DNA from: Cupriavidus oxalaticus
GTDB taxonomy: Bacteria > Pseudomonadota > Gammaproteobacteria > Burkholderiales > Burkholderiaceae
DNA: 64,000 bases
Direction of reading: 5' to 3'
Assembly (NCBI RefSeq): GCF_016894385.1
Contig: NZ_CP069812.1
Location: 434,001-498,000 of the forward strand
Below, piece after piece: positions 54,714 to 64,000 of the stretch. Position 1 is the first letter of the stretch, and each line of letters starts with the position of its first letter. A model generated the notes under the pieces. That model made no database searches. It had not been told where the DNA came from and was given only the letters and a program-made list of their open reading frames with translations. Both the position numbers and the translations under genes were made by a program.

Positions 54714-55547
54714 ATGCGTTCCCACGTGCACCAGGGCCATGTGGCCCGCAAGCGATTCGGGCAGAACTTCCTGGTCGACGACACCATCATCCACGGCATC
54801 GTCAATGCCATCAGTCCGCAGGCCGAAGACGTGCTGGTCGAGATCGGGCCGGGGCTCGGCGCGCTGACCAGCCCGCTGCTCGAACGGATCCCGCAGATGC
54901 AGGTGGTCGAACTCGACCGCGACCTGGTCGAGCGCCTGCGCCGCCGCTACGGCGAGCGCCTGCAAGTACATGCCGGCGACGCCCTGGACTTCGACTTCGG
55001 CAAGCTGGAAGTGCCGGGCAGGCCGCTGCGCATCGTCGGCAACCTGCCGTACAACATTTCCAGCCCGCTGCTGTTCCACCTGATGCAGTTCGCCGACCGG
55101 GTGCGCGACCAGCACTTCATGCTGCAGAAGGAAGTGGTCGAGCGCATGGTGGCGGAGCCCGGCAGCAAGGCCTTCGGCCGGCTGTCGATCATGCTGCAGG
55201 TGCGCTACTACATGGAACATGTGCTGGACGTGCCGCCGGGCAGTTTCAACCCGCCGCCCAAGGTCGATTCCGCCGTGGTGCGGATGATCCCGTGGCCGCG
55301 CCACGACGACGGCCGCCTGCGCTCGCCCCATGCCGATTGCGACATCACCGTGCTTGGCGACGTGGTCACCGCGGCGTTCTCGCAGCGGCGCAAGGTGCTG
55401 CGCAATACGCTGTCGTTCCTGCGCGACCAGGTCGACTTCGACGCGATGGGCTTCGACCTTGGCCGCCGCGCCGAGGAAGTGCCCGTCGGCGAGTATGTCG
55501 AGCTGGCCCGCCGCGTGGGTGGCGGCGCCGCGGGGCAGGCCGCCTGA
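54714..55547 (+). CDS. rsmA: 16S rRNA (adenine1518/1519-N6)-dimethyltransferase
   Basis: This 277-residue SAM enzyme dimethylates two adjacent adenines near the 3' end of 16S rRNA. The SAM site [16 protein letters not shown] and the catalytic [13 protein letters not shown] are visible. The start at 54714 is chosen because [20 protein letters not shown] aligns with the E. coli N-terminus; GTG at 54678 and ATG at 54696 would add residues with no family match. It ends the lptD-surA-pdxA-rsmA set. Confidence 0.94.
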   Translation: MRSHVHQGHVARKRFGQNFLVDDTIIHGIVNAISPQAEDVLVEIGPGLGALTSPLLERIPQMQVVELDRDLVERLRRRYGERLQVHAGDALDFDFGKLEVPGRPLRIVGNLPYNISSPLLFHLMQFADRVRDQHFMLQKEVVERMVAEPGSKAFGRLSIMLQVRYYMEHVLDVPPGSFNPPPKVDSAVVRMIPWPRHDDGRLRSPHADCDITVLGDVVTAAFSQRRKVLRNTLSFLRDQVDFDAMGFDLGRRAEEVPVGEYVELARRVGGGAAGQAA

Positions 55548-55599
55548 AGCCCAGATCAACCACCCGAATTCCCGCTACTATTTCCTGCAAGACCGTCCC

Positions 55600-56637
55600 A
55601 TGACAGCCCAAACCAGCCAAACCAACCGGCGCCCCGTGATCCTGACCGGCGACCGTCCCACCGGCCCGCTGCACCTCGGCCACTTCGTCGGCTCGCTGCA
55701 GAGCCGCGTGGCGCTGCAGGATTCGCATGAGCAATACCTGCTGCTGGCCGATACCCAGGCCATGACCGACAACGCGCACGATCCCGACAAGGTACGCCGC
55801 AACGTGCTGGAAGTGGCGCTGGACTACCTGGCAGTCGGCATCGACCCGGCCAAGACCACCATCACCGTGCAGTCGCACCTGCCGGCGCTGGCCGAGCTGA
55901 CGCTGATGTACCTGAACTTCGTCACGGTAGCGCGGCTGGAGCGCAACCCGACCATCAAGGAAGAGATCCAGGCGCGCGGCTTCGGCCGCGATATCCCGGC
56001 CGGCTTCCTGTGCTACCCGGCCGCGCAGGCCGCGGACATCACCGCCTTCAAGGCCCAGGTGGTGCCGGTGGGCGAAGACCAGGCCCCGCTGATCGAGCAG
56101 ACCAACGAGATCGTGCGCCGCATCAACAACCAGGTCGGCCGCGAGGTGCTGCCGGAATGCAAGGCGCTGATCCCCAAGTTCGGCCGCCTGCCCGGCGTCG
56201 ACGGCAAGGCCAAGATGAGCAAGTCGATGGGCAACGCGATCGCGCTGGGCGCGTCGCCGGAGCAGATCAAGGCCGCGGTGCACAGCATGTACACCGACCC
56301 GAACCACCTGAAGGTGTCGGATCCGGGCCAGGTCGAGGGCAACGTGGTGTTCACGTACCTGGATGCGTTCGACCCGAACACCGAGGAAGTCGAAGCGCTG
56401 AAGGAGCACTATCGCAAGGGCGGCCTGGGCGACATGGTGCTCAAGCGCCGCATCGAAGGCATCCTGCAGGACATGCTGGCCCCGATCCGCGCCCGCCGCG
56501 AAGAACTGGCCAAGAACCCGGACTATGTGTTCGATGTGCTGCGCCAGGGCACGCAGAAGGCACGCGAGCTGACCCAGCAGACGCTGGAGGAAGTGCGCGA
56601 CGCGCTGGGGATGTTCTCGTTCGAGGCGCGCCGCTGA
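55600..56637 (+). CDS. trpS: Tryptophanyl-tRNA synthetase
   Basis: This 345-residue class I synthetase has the HxGH motif in TGPLHLGHFVGS (about residue 25) and KMSKSMGN near residue 204. FLCYPAAQAADITAFKAQVVPVGEDQ matches the bacterial Trp-binding region. It lies 52 bp after rsmA on the same strand. A REP-like hairpin follows about 75 bp later, before the convergent transporter gene. Confidence 0.95.
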   Translation: MTAQTSQTNRRPVILTGDRPTGPLHLGHFVGSLQSRVALQDSHEQYLLLADTQAMTDNAHDPDKVRRNVLEVALDYLAVGIDPAKTTITVQSHLPALAELTLMYLNFVTVARLERNPTIKEEIQARGFGRDIPAGFLCYPAAQAADITAFKAQVVPVGEDQAPLIEQTNEIVRRINNQVGREVLPECKALIPKFGRLPGVDGKAKMSKSMGNAIALGASPEQIKAAVHSMYTDPNHLKVSDPGQVEGNVVFTYLDAFDPNTEEVEALKEHYRKGGLGDMVLKRRIEGILQDMLAPIRARREELAKNPDYVFDVLRQGTQKARELTQQTLEEVRDALGMFSFEARR

Positions 56638-56713
56638 GCTAGAAGGCGGCGCTCAATAGGGCCCACCGGTTTTGGGTGCTCCCAAGCCGCCCGAGCTTGC
56701 CTAAGCAAGGTGT

Positions 56714-56748
56714 TCTCCCCTCAGGGGGAGAGGGCCCGGGGTGAGGGG
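56714..56748. repeat. REP-like hairpin between trpS and the EamA gene
   Basis: TCTCCCC, TCA and GGGGGAGAGGG followed by CCCGGGGTGAGGG form a shorter copy of the family at 4242. A facing arm, CCCCTCACCC at 56808-56817, overlaps the stop codon of the convergent EamA gene. Confidence 0.65.
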
Positions 56749-56811
56749 TGGGCTAGCAAGGTGCCACATGAAGCGAGGCCAACGGTTTTTACCCCAACGC
56801 TGGCGCGCCCC

Positions 56812-57717
56812 TCACCCTCGCCGATTCACCAGCACGATCCCCGCCAGCACCAGCACCGCCGCCACCGCAAAGCGCGGCCCCACCGCGTCGTGCATCAGCA
56901 GCACGCCGAACGCCACCCCGAACAGCGGCGTCAGGAAGGAAAACACCGACAGCCGCGACGCCAGGTAGCGCTGCAGCAGCCAGAACCACGCCAGGTAGCT
57001 GGCAAACGCAATCAGCACCGACTGGTAGAACAGGCTCGCCACCACCACGCCGTCGATCCGCACGGTCGCGGTCTGGCCCGCGGCCACCGCCATCGCCAGC
57101 AGCAGCACCGCCGATACCGCCAGCTGGTACAGCAGCGTCTTGCTGGCCGGCGCGCTTGCCAGCGGGCTGGCGCGCACCACCACCGTGGTGGCGGCCCACA
57201 GCGCCCCGGCCAGGATGCCGAGCGCATCGCCGAGCAGCGTGCTGCCGTGGGCCGACGGTGCCGCGATGCCATCGGCGAACGCCAGTGCCATGCCCAGGAA
57301 CGCCAGCGCCACGCCGAGCCACTGCCCGGTTTGCAGCCGCTCGCCCGGCACGGCGAAATGCAGCCCCAGCGCGGTGAAGATCGGCGCGGTGTACAGGAAC
57401 ACCGCCATGCGCGAGGCCGTGGTGTGGCCCAGCCCGACAAAGATGCAGAAGAACTCGGCGCCGAACAGCAGCCCCGCCAGCAGCCCGGCGTTGAGCGTCC
57501 CGTCGCGGCGCCAGATCGGCGTGCCGCGCCAGGCGGCAAAGCCGAACACCAGCAGCGCCGCCACCGCCGAGCGCACGCCCGCCTGCAGCACCGCGCCCAT
57601 CAGCGGCGCGGTCACCTTGATCACCACCTGCTGCAGGCCCCAGGCGGCGCACAGGACCACCATCAGTCCTACCGCCATGCCGTCCAGCGGCCGGCGGGTC
57701 AGGGTTTGCGCGTCCAC
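56812..57717 (-). CDS. EamA/RhaT family drug/metabolite transporter
   Basis: This 301-residue protein has about ten membrane helices arranged as two EamA repeats, typical of the DMT superfamily. The substrate is unknown; members export amino acids, sugars or small metabolites. The final codons lie in a REP-like arm, so the C-terminus (VNRRG) may have been shaped by that repeat. gloA is 20 bp upstream on the same strand. Confidence 0.88.
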   Translation of the reverse strand: MDAQTLTRRPLDGMAVGLMVVLCAAWGLQQVVIKVTAPLMGAVLQAGVRSAVAALLVFGFAAWRGTPIWRRDGTLNAGLLAGLLFGAEFFCIFVGLGHTTASRMAVFLYTAPIFTALGLHFAVPGERLQTGQWLGVALAFLGMALAFADGIAAPSAHGSTLLGDALGILAGALWAATTVVVRASPLASAPASKTLLYQLAVSAVLLLAMAVAAGQTATVRIDGVVVASLFYQSVLIAFASYLAWFWLLQRYLASRLSVFSFLTPLFGVAFGVLLMHDAVGPRFAVAAVLVLAGIVLVNRRG

Positions 57718-57737
57718 GGTCGCGATCGATGGACGCG

Positions 57738-58145
57738 TTACGGGCGGCTGGCGTCGCGGGTGGAATGGCGCTCGATCAGCTCGATCTTGTAGCCGTCCGG
57801 GTCTTCGACGAAGGCGATCACGGTGGTCCCGCCCTTGACCGGGCCGGCTTCGCGGGTGACCTTGCCGCCGGCCGCGCGGATGCGCTCGCAGGCCGCCGCG
57901 GCGTTGTCGGTCTCCAGCGCGATATGGCCGTAGGCCGTGCCCAGGTCATACTGGTCGACGCCGTAGTTGTAGGTCAGTTCCAGCACCGCGGTTTCGCTTT
58001 CGGGGCCGTAGCCGACGAAGGCCAGGCGGTACTTGTACTCGGGGTTGTCGCTCTCGCGCAGCAGCTGCATGCCGAGAATGCGGGTGTAGAAATCGATGGA
58101 GCGCTGCATGTCGCCGACGCGCAGCATGGTGTGGAGGAGTCGCAT
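57738..58145 (-). CDS. gloA: Lactoylglutathione lyase (glyoxalase I)
   Basis: This 135-residue VOC-fold enzyme isomerises the glutathione hemithioacetal of methylglyoxal to lactoylglutathione. The four metal ligands H5, E56, H74 and E122 are all present at the same positions as in E. coli GloA, which indicates the nickel-type enzyme. It lies upstream of the EamA gene on the same strand and 96 bp after a peptidase gene. Confidence 0.96.
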   Translation of the reverse strand: MRLLHTMLRVGDMQRSIDFYTRILGMQLLRESDNPEYKYRLAFVGYGPESETAVLELTYNYGVDQYDLGTAYGHIALETDNAAAACERIRAAGGKVTREAGPVKGGTTVIAFVEDPDGYKIELIERHSTRDASRP

Positions 58146-58241
58146 TTGAGGGCCTTCAACTGTTTTAGGTATTGGAAGGCGCCATTTTAGTGCGTTTGGC
58201 CGAAACGCACCGGCTGCTTGAAAGTGGCTTGGAAGCGTGGC

Positions 58242-59096
58242 CTAGAAGGTCGGCAGCAGCTCGGGCGGATGCGCGCGCAGCTGCGCGCGGGCGTCGCGGA
58301 ATTCCGGGAAGATCGATTCCACGGTCTGCCAGAAGCGCGGCCCGTGGTTCATTTCCTTCAGGTGGGCGAGTTCGTGCGCCGCGACGTAGTCGATCATCGA
58401 CAGCGGAAAATGCATCAGGCGCCAGTTCAGCCGGATCTTGCCGTCGGCGGTGCAGCTGCCCCAGCGGGTGGCCGCCGAAGTCAGCGCAAAGCCGGAATGG
58501 CGCACGCCCAGCTTGTCGGCATAGACGTCGAGCCGTTCGGCCAGCAGCCGGCGTGCCTGCTGCTGCAGCCAGCCCTGCACGCGGTCCTTGATCTGCTGCT
58601 CGTCGGCGTGCGCAGGCAGCGCCAGGTGCAGCACGCGGCGGCCGGCGTCGAACAGCAGCGCGCCGATCGGCGACTCCAGCGACAGCGTCAGCGGCTGGCC
58701 CAGGAAGGGCATGCTGGCGCCGTCGCGCCACTGCACCGTGGGCAGCACGCGGCGTGCCTCGCGGTGGCGCCACTCGCCGAGCTTGTTGAAGATCCAGCGC
58801 TGCTTCTCCAGGATGGCCGATTCGATGTCGGCCAGCGTGACCCAGCGCGGCGCCGTGATCGACAGGCCGCGGTCATCGATGGTGAAGCCGATGGTGCGGC
58901 GCGACGAGCGCTTGAGCGTATAGTGCAGCGCGCGCTCGCCCACGTGCAGCAGCCGGCCATTGGGCTGCGGCACCGGCCATGCCGGCTGCACCGGCAGCAG
59001 CGGCGCCGCTGCTGCATGGACTGCGGGAGCGGCCTCTGCCAGCGGCAGTTCCAGCTGCGCGCCGTCGGCGTCGGAGGCGGGGCGCAGCAGCTTCAT
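58242..59096 (-). CDS. YgjP-like (DUF45) metallopeptidase domain protein
   Basis: This 284-residue protein carries the M48-related YgjP/DUF45 domain. The zinc motif is HELAH (VAAHELAHLKEMNHGPRFW), preceded by TRWGSCTADGKIRLNWRLM. A variable Ala/Pro-rich N-terminus of about 50 residues precedes the domain. The function is unknown. The start at 59096 overlaps the plsC stop by four bases, so it is probably coupled to plsC. Confidence 0.88.
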   Translation of the reverse strand: MKLLRPASDADGAQLELPLAEAAPAVHAAAAPLLPVQPAWPVPQPNGRLLHVGERALHYTLKRSSRRTIGFTIDDRGLSITAPRWVTLADIESAILEKQRWIFNKLGEWRHREARRVLPTVQWRDGASMPFLGQPLTLSLESPIGALLFDAGRRVLHLALPAHADEQQIKDRVQGWLQQQARRLLAERLDVYADKLGVRHSGFALTSAATRWGSCTADGKIRLNWRLMHFPLSMIDYVAAHELAHLKEMNHGPRFWQTVESIFPEFRDARAQLRAHPPELLPTF

Positions 59097-59857
59097 GCGG
59101 CCGGCTCTACCCGTGCTTCGCTGCGGTAGCTGTCCGCGTCGATGCGGCGCATGTCGCGCTCGATCCAGTCGGCCACTTCCTGGTTGAGCTGGTCGGCGGT
59201 CTTGTTGGCCGAGGCGATCGGCGGGCCGACCGAGATCGTCACCATGCCCGGGTATTTGAGGAACTTGTTGCGCGGCCACACCCGGCCGGAGTTGACCGCC
59301 ATCGGCAGCACCCAGGCACCGGTCTCGACCGCCAGGCGCGCGCCGCCGCTCTTGTAGCGCGGCTTTTCCAGTCCCGACGGCGTGCGCGTGCCTTCCGGGA
59401 ACATGATGATCCAGGCGCCTTCGGCCAGCCGCTCGCGGCCCTGGCGCACGGCCGAGGCGAAGGCGCGGGTGCCTTCCTTGCGGTTGATATGGACCATCTT
59501 GAGCATGCCCAGCGCCCAGCCGAAGAACGGCACCAGCAGCAGCTCGCGCTTGAACACGAAGCACAGCGGCCTGGGCATCAGCGCCACGTAGGCCACCGTC
59601 TCCCACGCCGACTGGTGCTTGGACAGCAGCACCACCGGCTTGTCGAGCATGCGGTCCATGTGCTCATGGCCCTCGATGCGGTACTGGATGCCGCAGATGC
59701 CGCGCGCGGCCCGGATCACCAGCCGCGGCCAGCCGCGCACGAAGCGGAAGCGCTGGTCGGCGTTCATGAAGGGAAAGACGAGGAAGCAGGCGCAGGCGTA
59801 GGGAGGCGTCAGCACCAGCAGGTACAGCGCAAACAACAGGGAACGGAGAAACGTCAT
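59093..59857 (-). CDS. plsC: Lysophospholipid acyltransferase, PlsC type
   Basis: This 254-residue membrane enzyme is predicted to acylate lysophosphatidic acid to phosphatidic acid. The first hydrophobic segment is FLRSLLFALYLLVLTPPYACACFL. The catalytic motif reads HQSAWE (H-x4-E) instead of the usual H-x4-D, and the phosphate-binding FPEGTRT is intact. The start at 59857 follows GGAAC; the upstream Met would overlap gmhB. It lies between gmhB and the YgjP-like gene, a common betaproteobacterial order. Confidence 0.88.
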   Translation of the reverse strand: MTFLRSLLFALYLLVLTPPYACACFLVFPFMNADQRFRFVRGWPRLVIRAARGICGIQYRIEGHEHMDRMLDKPVVLLSKHQSAWETVAYVALMPRPLCFVFKRELLLVPFFGWALGMLKMVHINRKEGTRAFASAVRQGRERLAEGAWIIMFPEGTRTPSGLEKPRYKSGGARLAVETGAWVLPMAVNSGRVWPRNKFLKYPGMVTISVGPPIASANKTADQLNQEVADWIERDMRRIDADSYRSEARVEPAA

Positions 59858-59903
59858 GCGTGGGGGCGCAAAAAAGAGGGTCGGTGCCAGCGTCGGCAAT
59901 GGC

Positions 59904-60506
59904 TTATTGTGCGGATTCGCGGGTGGCGCTGTCTTTGCCGACATCGTTGCCGCCGTCATTGCCGGTCAGCCAGCGCGCAAAGGCGCGCAGGTCGTCATGC
60001 ACCTGCGTGCCGGGCGGCAGGCCGCCTTTGTCGAGGGTCTTCAGGCCCTTGCCGCTGCGCACCAGGTGCGGCGTGCAGCCGACCGCGACACCGGCCTCCA
60101 GGTCGCGCAGCGAATCGCCCACGATCGGCACGCCCCGCAGCTCGATGCCGAAGCGCTCGCTGATCTGCTCGAGCATGCCGGACTTGGGCTTGCGGCAGTC
60201 GCAGCCGTCCGCGGCGGTATGCGGGCAGAAGAACACGGCCTCGATGCGCCCGCCCAGGCGTGCCAGCGCCGTGTACATCTTCTCGTGCATGGCGTTGAGC
60301 GTGCTCATCTCGAACAGGCCGCGGCCGATGCCGGACTGGTTGCTGGCGATCACCACGCGATAGCCGGCCTGGTTCAGCGCGGCGATGGCTTCCAGGCTGC
60401 CGTCGATGGGAATCCACTCGTCGGGCGACTTGATGAACTGGTCGCTGTCGAGGTTGACCACCCCGTCGCGGTCCAGGATGACAAACTTCGGCGGCGTCTG
60501 CGGCAT
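59904..60506 (-). CDS. gmhB: D-glycero-beta-D-manno-heptose 1,7-bisphosphate 7-phosphatase
   Basis: This 200-residue HAD phosphatase makes heptose-1-phosphate for LPS core and S-layer sugars. The nucleophile motif is DRDGVVN (residues 12-18), the acid/base and cap motif is ASNQSGIGRG, and the zinc loop is CPHTAADGCDCRKP. The start at 60506 gives MPQTPPKFVILDRDG. It lies 31 bp after glyS on the same strand. Confidence 0.94.
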   Translation of the reverse strand: MPQTPPKFVILDRDGVVNLDSDQFIKSPDEWIPIDGSLEAIAALNQAGYRVVIASNQSGIGRGLFEMSTLNAMHEKMYTALARLGGRIEAVFFCPHTAADGCDCRKPKSGMLEQISERFGIELRGVPIVGDSLRDLEAGVAVGCTPHLVRSGKGLKTLDKGGLPPGTQVHDDLRAFARWLTGNDGGNDVGKDSATRESAQ

Positions 60507-60537
60507 GTGCGGCTCCGGTATCGCGTGCTGGCGCCGC

Positions 60538-62661
60538 TCAGGCGGCCAGCTTGGAGATGTCGGCCACGCGGTTGGCCAGCGCATGCAGCGAAGCCAGCAG
60601 CGCCAGGCGGTTGGCGCGCAGCTGCGCATCCTCGGCCATCACCATCACGTCGTTGAAGAAGCGGTCGACGGCATCGCGCAGCTGGGCCAGGTCGCGCAGC
60701 GCGGCGGCGAAATCGCCGCTGGCGAAGGCGGCCTCGACGGCCGGGCGCACCTTCTCGATCGCCGCGTGCAGCGCGCCTTCGGCCTCTTCCTGGAACAGCG
60801 CCGGGTTCACCGCGCCGACCGGCTCGGTGTTCTTGCGCAGGATATTGGTGATGCGCTTGTTGGCGGCGGCCAGCGCCTCGGCCTCGGGCAGCGCGGCGAA
60901 GGTGCGCACCGCTTCCATGCGGCCCAGCACGTCGTGCAGCTGGTCCGGGCGCAGGCTGACCACGGCCTCGACCTCGTTGGTGGTGTAGCCCTTTTCCTTC
61001 AGGTAGCCGCGCACGCGGTCATACAGGAAGTCGGCGATGGCGTCCGGCGCCGGCTTGACCGTGGCAATGCCCGCGAATGCCTGCTGCGTCAGCGCCAGCA
61101 GTCCGGTCACCGACAGCGCCAGCGGCTTCTCGATCAGCATGCGCAGGATGCCCAGCGCATGGCGGCGCAACGCGAACGGGTCCTTCTCGCCGGTCGGCTG
61201 CAGGCCGATGCCCCAGATGCCGACCAGCGTTTCCAGCTTGTCGGCCAGCGCGACGGCGGTGCTGACCGAGCCTTCGGGCAGCGCGTCGCCGGCGAAACGC
61301 GGACGGTAGTGCTCGGAGCAGGCCAGCGCCACGTCCTCGGCCTCGTCGTCGTGGCGGGCGTAGTACGTGCCCATGGTGCCCTGCAGCTCGGGGAACTCGC
61401 CGACCATGTCGGTCAGCAGGTCGGCCTTGGCCAGTTCGGCGCCGCGCATCGCGGCGGCCTTGTCGGTGGCTACGCCGGCGGCGTTGAGCGCGTCGGCGAC
61501 ATGGCCGGCGATCTGCTGCAGGCGCTGCACGCGGTCCAGCTGCGTGCCGATCTTGTTGTGGTAGACCACGCTGGCCAGCTGCGGCACGCGCGAGGCCAGC
61601 GTCTTCTTGCGGTCCTGGTCGAAGAAGAACTTGGCATCGGCCAGGCGCGGGCGCACCACGCGCTCGTTGCCGGTGATGATCGACTGCGGCGTCTCGGTGG
61701 CCAGGTTGGAGACGATCAGGAAGCGGTTGCGCAGGTTGCCGTCGGCATCGGTCAGCGCAAAGTACTTCTGGTTGGTCTGCATGGTCAGGATCAGGCATTC
61801 CTGCGGCACCGCCAGGAAGGCTTCCTCGAAGTGGCAGGCGTAGACCACCGGCCATTCCACCAGCGAGTTGACTTCATCGAGCAGCGACTCGGGCATGATC
61901 ACCTGGTCGGCGCCGGCCTCGGCCAGCAGCGCGGCACGCATGCGCTCGCGGCGTTCGCCATAGCTGGCCAGCACGCGGCCGGCCGACTCGAGCTGCTTCG
62001 CGTAGTCGTTGGCATGCGCGATCTCGATCGTGCCATGCGACAGGAAGCGGTGGCCCTGCGTCACGTTGCTGGCCTGCAGGCCCAGCACCGACACCGGCAG
62101 GATCTCGCTGCCGAACAGCGCGATCAGGCTGTGCGCCGGGCGCACGAAATGCACGGTGCTGCCGTCCGGGCGCTGATAGCTCATCACCTTGGGGATGGGC
62201 AGCCTGGCGATGGTGTCTTCCAGTGCCGCCTGCAGGCCGGCGGCCAGCTCGGCGCCGCGCGCGGTGTAGCGGTAGAAGAAGGCCTCGGCCTTGCCGTCCG
62301 AGGCGCGCTCCAGCGACTGCCAGTCGATCTCGGCGACGCCGACCGATTTGGCCAGCGCGGCCAGCTTCTTGGCCAGCGGCGGGGTGGGCTCGCCGTTGGC
62401 GCCCAGCGCCACCGACAGCGGCAGGACCTTCTCGCGCTGCTCGCGGTCGGGCGCGCTGCGGCGCACGCCCGACACCAGCGCGGCCAGCCGGCGCGGCGTG
62501 GCGAACGGCGTCACGGTGGCGCCCGGCTCAAGCAGGTCGCGCTCGCCCAGGCCGGCGAACAGGCCCTGCGCGAAGGCGTCGCCCAGACGCGCCAGCGCCT
62601 TGGGGGGCAGCTCTTCGGTGAACAGTTCGATCAGCAGCGAGTCGGTCATGGGTTGCGACAT
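60538..62661 (-). CDS. glyS: Glycyl-tRNA synthetase beta subunit
   Basis: This 707-residue subunit of the alpha2beta2 glycyl-tRNA synthetase binds tRNA. It opens with [20 protein letters not shown] and ends with an anticodon-binding domain ([40 protein letters not shown]). It needs the alpha subunit GlyQ, whose gene lies upstream across a 630-bp small gene. gmhB follows. Confidence 0.96.
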   Translation of the reverse strand: MSQPMTDSLLIELFTEELPPKALARLGDAFAQGLFAGLGERDLLEPGATVTPFATPRRLAALVSGVRRSAPDREQREKVLPLSVALGANGEPTPPLAKKLAALAKSVGVAEIDWQSLERASDGKAEAFFYRYTARGAELAAGLQAALEDTIARLPIPKVMSYQRPDGSTVHFVRPAHSLIALFGSEILPVSVLGLQASNVTQGHRFLSHGTIEIAHANDYAKQLESAGRVLASYGERRERMRAALLAEAGADQVIMPESLLDEVNSLVEWPVVYACHFEEAFLAVPQECLILTMQTNQKYFALTDADGNLRNRFLIVSNLATETPQSIITGNERVVRPRLADAKFFFDQDRKKTLASRVPQLASVVYHNKIGTQLDRVQRLQQIAGHVADALNAAGVATDKAAAMRGAELAKADLLTDMVGEFPELQGTMGTYYARHDDEAEDVALACSEHYRPRFAGDALPEGSVSTAVALADKLETLVGIWGIGLQPTGEKDPFALRRHALGILRMLIEKPLALSVTGLLALTQQAFAGIATVKPAPDAIADFLYDRVRGYLKEKGYTTNEVEAVVSLRPDQLHDVLGRMEAVRTFAALPEAEALAAANKRITNILRKNTEPVGAVNPALFQEEAEGALHAAIEKVRPAVEAAFASGDFAAALRDLAQLRDAVDRFFNDVMVMAEDAQLRANRLALLASLHALANRVADISKLAA

Positions 62662-62696
62662 GAATCGTATCCAACAGGTTGTGGCGCGCGCCGCTG

Positions 62697-63326
62697 TCAG
62701 CAGCGCGGCGAATGATTAGGTTCCACTCCGGACAGCAGCCACAGGCCGTTCTGTTGCCGGAATTGCAGCGTGGTGAAGGCGCATTGCGCGGCCGCCGCGG
62801 CGCTGGCCGCGCCGTTGCTGCCGCCGCGGCTGCCCGCGGCGGGGAAGCGCGCGTCGATGCGGCGCAGGCGCTTGTCGTAGCGGATCTCGTCGATGCGCCC
62901 GCCGATCCAGAAATCGATCTTCGGCGGCAGCTGGGCCGCCGAGTAATAGGTCCTGGTCTTGCGCCGGGTGCGGCCGTTGGTGGTTTCCACCTCCACCCAG
63001 GTCAGCGGGTAGCGGATCGCGCTTTCATAGGCGCGCAGCGGCACGCGGTGCCAGCCCAGGTCGCGCTGGCCCGACAGGTCGCAGGCGAACGAGCGCACCA
63101 GCTGCGTCCACTGGTCGAGCGCGTTCAGCGACGGGCGCCAGTGGCGCGCCATGGCCAGCTGCAGCGCCTGCGGGTCGGCTTCGCACACATTGCTCAGTTC
63201 GGCCGGCAGCAGCAGCGCCTGCGGTGCCGGGGCGGCCACGGCGCGCGCGGCGGCGGCATTGCCGGCGGCAGACAGGGTGGCGATGACCAAGGCACAGCAC
63301 AGCGCGCTGCGCGCCAGTTGCGTCAT
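62697..63326 (-). CDS. Exported protein of unknown function between glyQ and glyS
   Basis: This 209-residue protein has a Sec signal peptide ([22 protein letters not shown], cleavage near residue 27). Two cysteine pairs or singletons are visible ([21 protein letters not shown] and the terminal SPRC), suggesting disulfides in the periplasm. It has no known domain that I recognise. The start at 63326 overlaps the glyQ stop by four bases (ATGA), so translation is coupled to glyQ. Its position inside a synthetase operon is odd. Confidence 0.8.
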   Translation of the reverse strand: MTQLARSALCCALVIATLSAAGNAAAARAVAAPAPQALLLPAELSNVCEADPQALQLAMARHWRPSLNALDQWTQLVRSFACDLSGQRDLGWHRVPLRAYESAIRYPLTWVEVETTNGRTRRKTRTYYSAAQLPPKIDFWIGGRIDEIRYDKRLRRIDARFPAAGSRGGSNGAASAAAAAQCAFTTLQFRQQNGLWLLSGVEPNHSPRC

Positions 63327-64000
63327 GCCCGGGCTCCGCCGTTGCCGCACATCGGGAAGCCGAGGGCCTCGCGCGAGTCGTAGTAGGCCTGCGCCACCTG
63401 GCGCGACAGGTTGCGGATGCGGCCGATATAGGCGGCGCGCTCGGTCACCGAGATGGCGCCGCGGGCGTCCAGCAGGTTGAACGTGTGCGCGGCCTTCAGC
63501 ACCTGTTCATAAGCGGGCAGCGCCAGGCGCGTGCCGGGCTGGCTGCCGTCGGTGCCCTCGGCATTGCCCATCAGCCGCCTGGCCTCGCCCTCGTGCTCGG
63601 CGAAATGGCGGAACAGGATTTCGGTGTTGCTGTGCTCGAAGTTGTAGGTCGACTGCTCGACCTCGTTCTGGTGGTACACGTCGCCGTAGGTCAGGCGGCG
63701 CGTCTCGCCGTTCTCGACCCATTCGGTCCAGACCAGGTCATAGACGTTCTCGACCTTCTGCAGGTACATCGCCAGGCGTTCGATGCCGTAGGTGATCTCG
63801 CCCGTGATCGGCTTGCAGTCGATGCCGCCGACCTGCTGGAAGTAGGTGAACTGGGTCACTTCCATGCCGTTGAGCCAGACTTCCCAGCCCAGGCCCCACG
63901 CGCCCAGCGTCGGGTTCTCCCAGTCGTCCTCGACGAAGCGGATGTCGTTCTGCTTCAGGTCCAGGCCCAGTGCCTCCAGCGAGCCCAGGTACAGCTCGAG
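63323..64000 (-). CDS. glyQ: Glycyl-tRNA synthetase alpha subunit (3' part, truncated by the window)
   Basis: The last 225 or so codons of glyQ are present; the start lies beyond 64000. The core [14 protein letters not shown] near 63865 is an internal segment of the family, not a start. The segments [35 protein letters not shown] and the C-terminus [17 protein letters not shown] are typical of the catalytic alpha subunit. It precedes the small exported gene and glyS. Confidence 0.95.
   Translation of the reverse strand, partial: LELYLGSLEALGLDLKQNDIRFVEDDWENPTLGAWGLGWEVWLNGMEVTQFTYFQQVGGIDCKPITGEITYGIERLAMYLQKVENVYDLVWTEWVENGETRRLTYGDVYHQNEVEQSTYNFEHSNTEILFRHFAEHEGEARRLMGNAEGTDGSQPGTRLALPAYEQVLKAAHTFNLLDARGAISVTERAAYIGRIRNLSRQVAQAYYDSREALGFPMCGNGGARA

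Noticed and set aside
63323..63865. Met at 63865 as the start of glyQ
   Set aside because: It belongs to the internal conserved segment [14 protein letters not shown]; the gene continues past the window end.
1..64000. CRISPR arrays, insertion sequences, prophage, integrative elements or tRNA genes
   Set aside because: No spaced direct-repeat array, transposase, integrase or phage gene is present, and I could not recognise a tRNA cloverleaf by eye. A tRNA scan would be needed to exclude tRNAs fully.

Overview
The window is a stretch of GC-rich betaproteobacterial chromosome, most likely the main chromosome of a Cupriavidus species (Burkholderiaceae; close to C. necator or C. taiwanensis). This assignment rests on protein content and gene order that I recognise: the tetR-fatty acid beta-oxidation cluster, atmA, gdhA next to gltIJKL, rnpB before rplM-rpsI-erpA, tyrS-dtd, ruvCAB-purH-fis-dusB, ubiH-pepP, amgK/murU, lptD-surA-pdxA-rsmA and glyQ-glyS-gmhB-plsC. 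No database search was run. I see no phage, insertion sequence, CRISPR array, integrase or tRNA gene. This is mainly core chromosome.

Layout. 1-9.4 kb: a cardiolipin synthase behind a perfect palindrome, then a TetR regulator with its own promoter/operator leading a beta-oxidation cluster (acyl-CoA dehydrogenase, bifunctional FadB-type enzyme, thiolase, enoyl-CoA hydratase) and a convergent thioesterase. 9.5-17.3 kb: an Atm1-type ABC exporter, a LysR regulator, glutamate dehydrogenase and the gltIJKL glutamate/aspartate importer. 17.4-22.7 kb: a class II amidotransferase, tartrate dehydrogenase plus glycerate kinase, dihydroorotase and a DUF3025 protein. 22.7-26.3 kb: RNase P RNA, an OsmC protein, a probable orphan small RNA with anti-Shine-Dalgarno motifs, rplM-rpsI, a bactofilin and erpA. 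26.3-34.1 kb: a PhyH dioxygenase/LysR divergent pair, anmK, an M23 peptidase, tyrS-dtd, a PEBP protein and a histidine phosphatase. 34.1-43 kb: two exported proteins, ruvB-ruvA, a phosphodiesterase lipoprotein and ruvC, a 0.9-kb repeat-filled gap, then purH-fis-dusB. 43-49.4 kb: ubiH, a small unknown, pepP, murU, azlDC and amgK. 49.6-58.2 kb: lptD-surA-pdxA-rsmA, trpS, an EamA transporter and gloA. 58.2-64 kb: a YgjP-type peptidase, plsC, gmhB, glyS, a small exported protein and the 3' part of glyQ.

Common themes are fatty-acid catabolism, glutamate handling, and envelope biogenesis and recycling. AnmK, AmgK and MurU form a MurNAc-recycling route; LptD, SurA, GmhB, PlsC and ClsB serve the outer membrane and phospholipids.

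The most interesting non-coding signals are: (a) an autonomous promoter-to-terminator unit of about 160 nt upstream of rplM with two CCTCC-type motifs; (b) a 91-bp inverted repeat pair in the ruvC-purH gap, in which two of only three differences are a compensatory base-pair change in a hairpin; (c) a dispersed REP-like family at five loci, mostly at gene ends; (d) four perfect-period 11-bp tandem repeats immediately before the dusB start; and (e) several well-formed operators.
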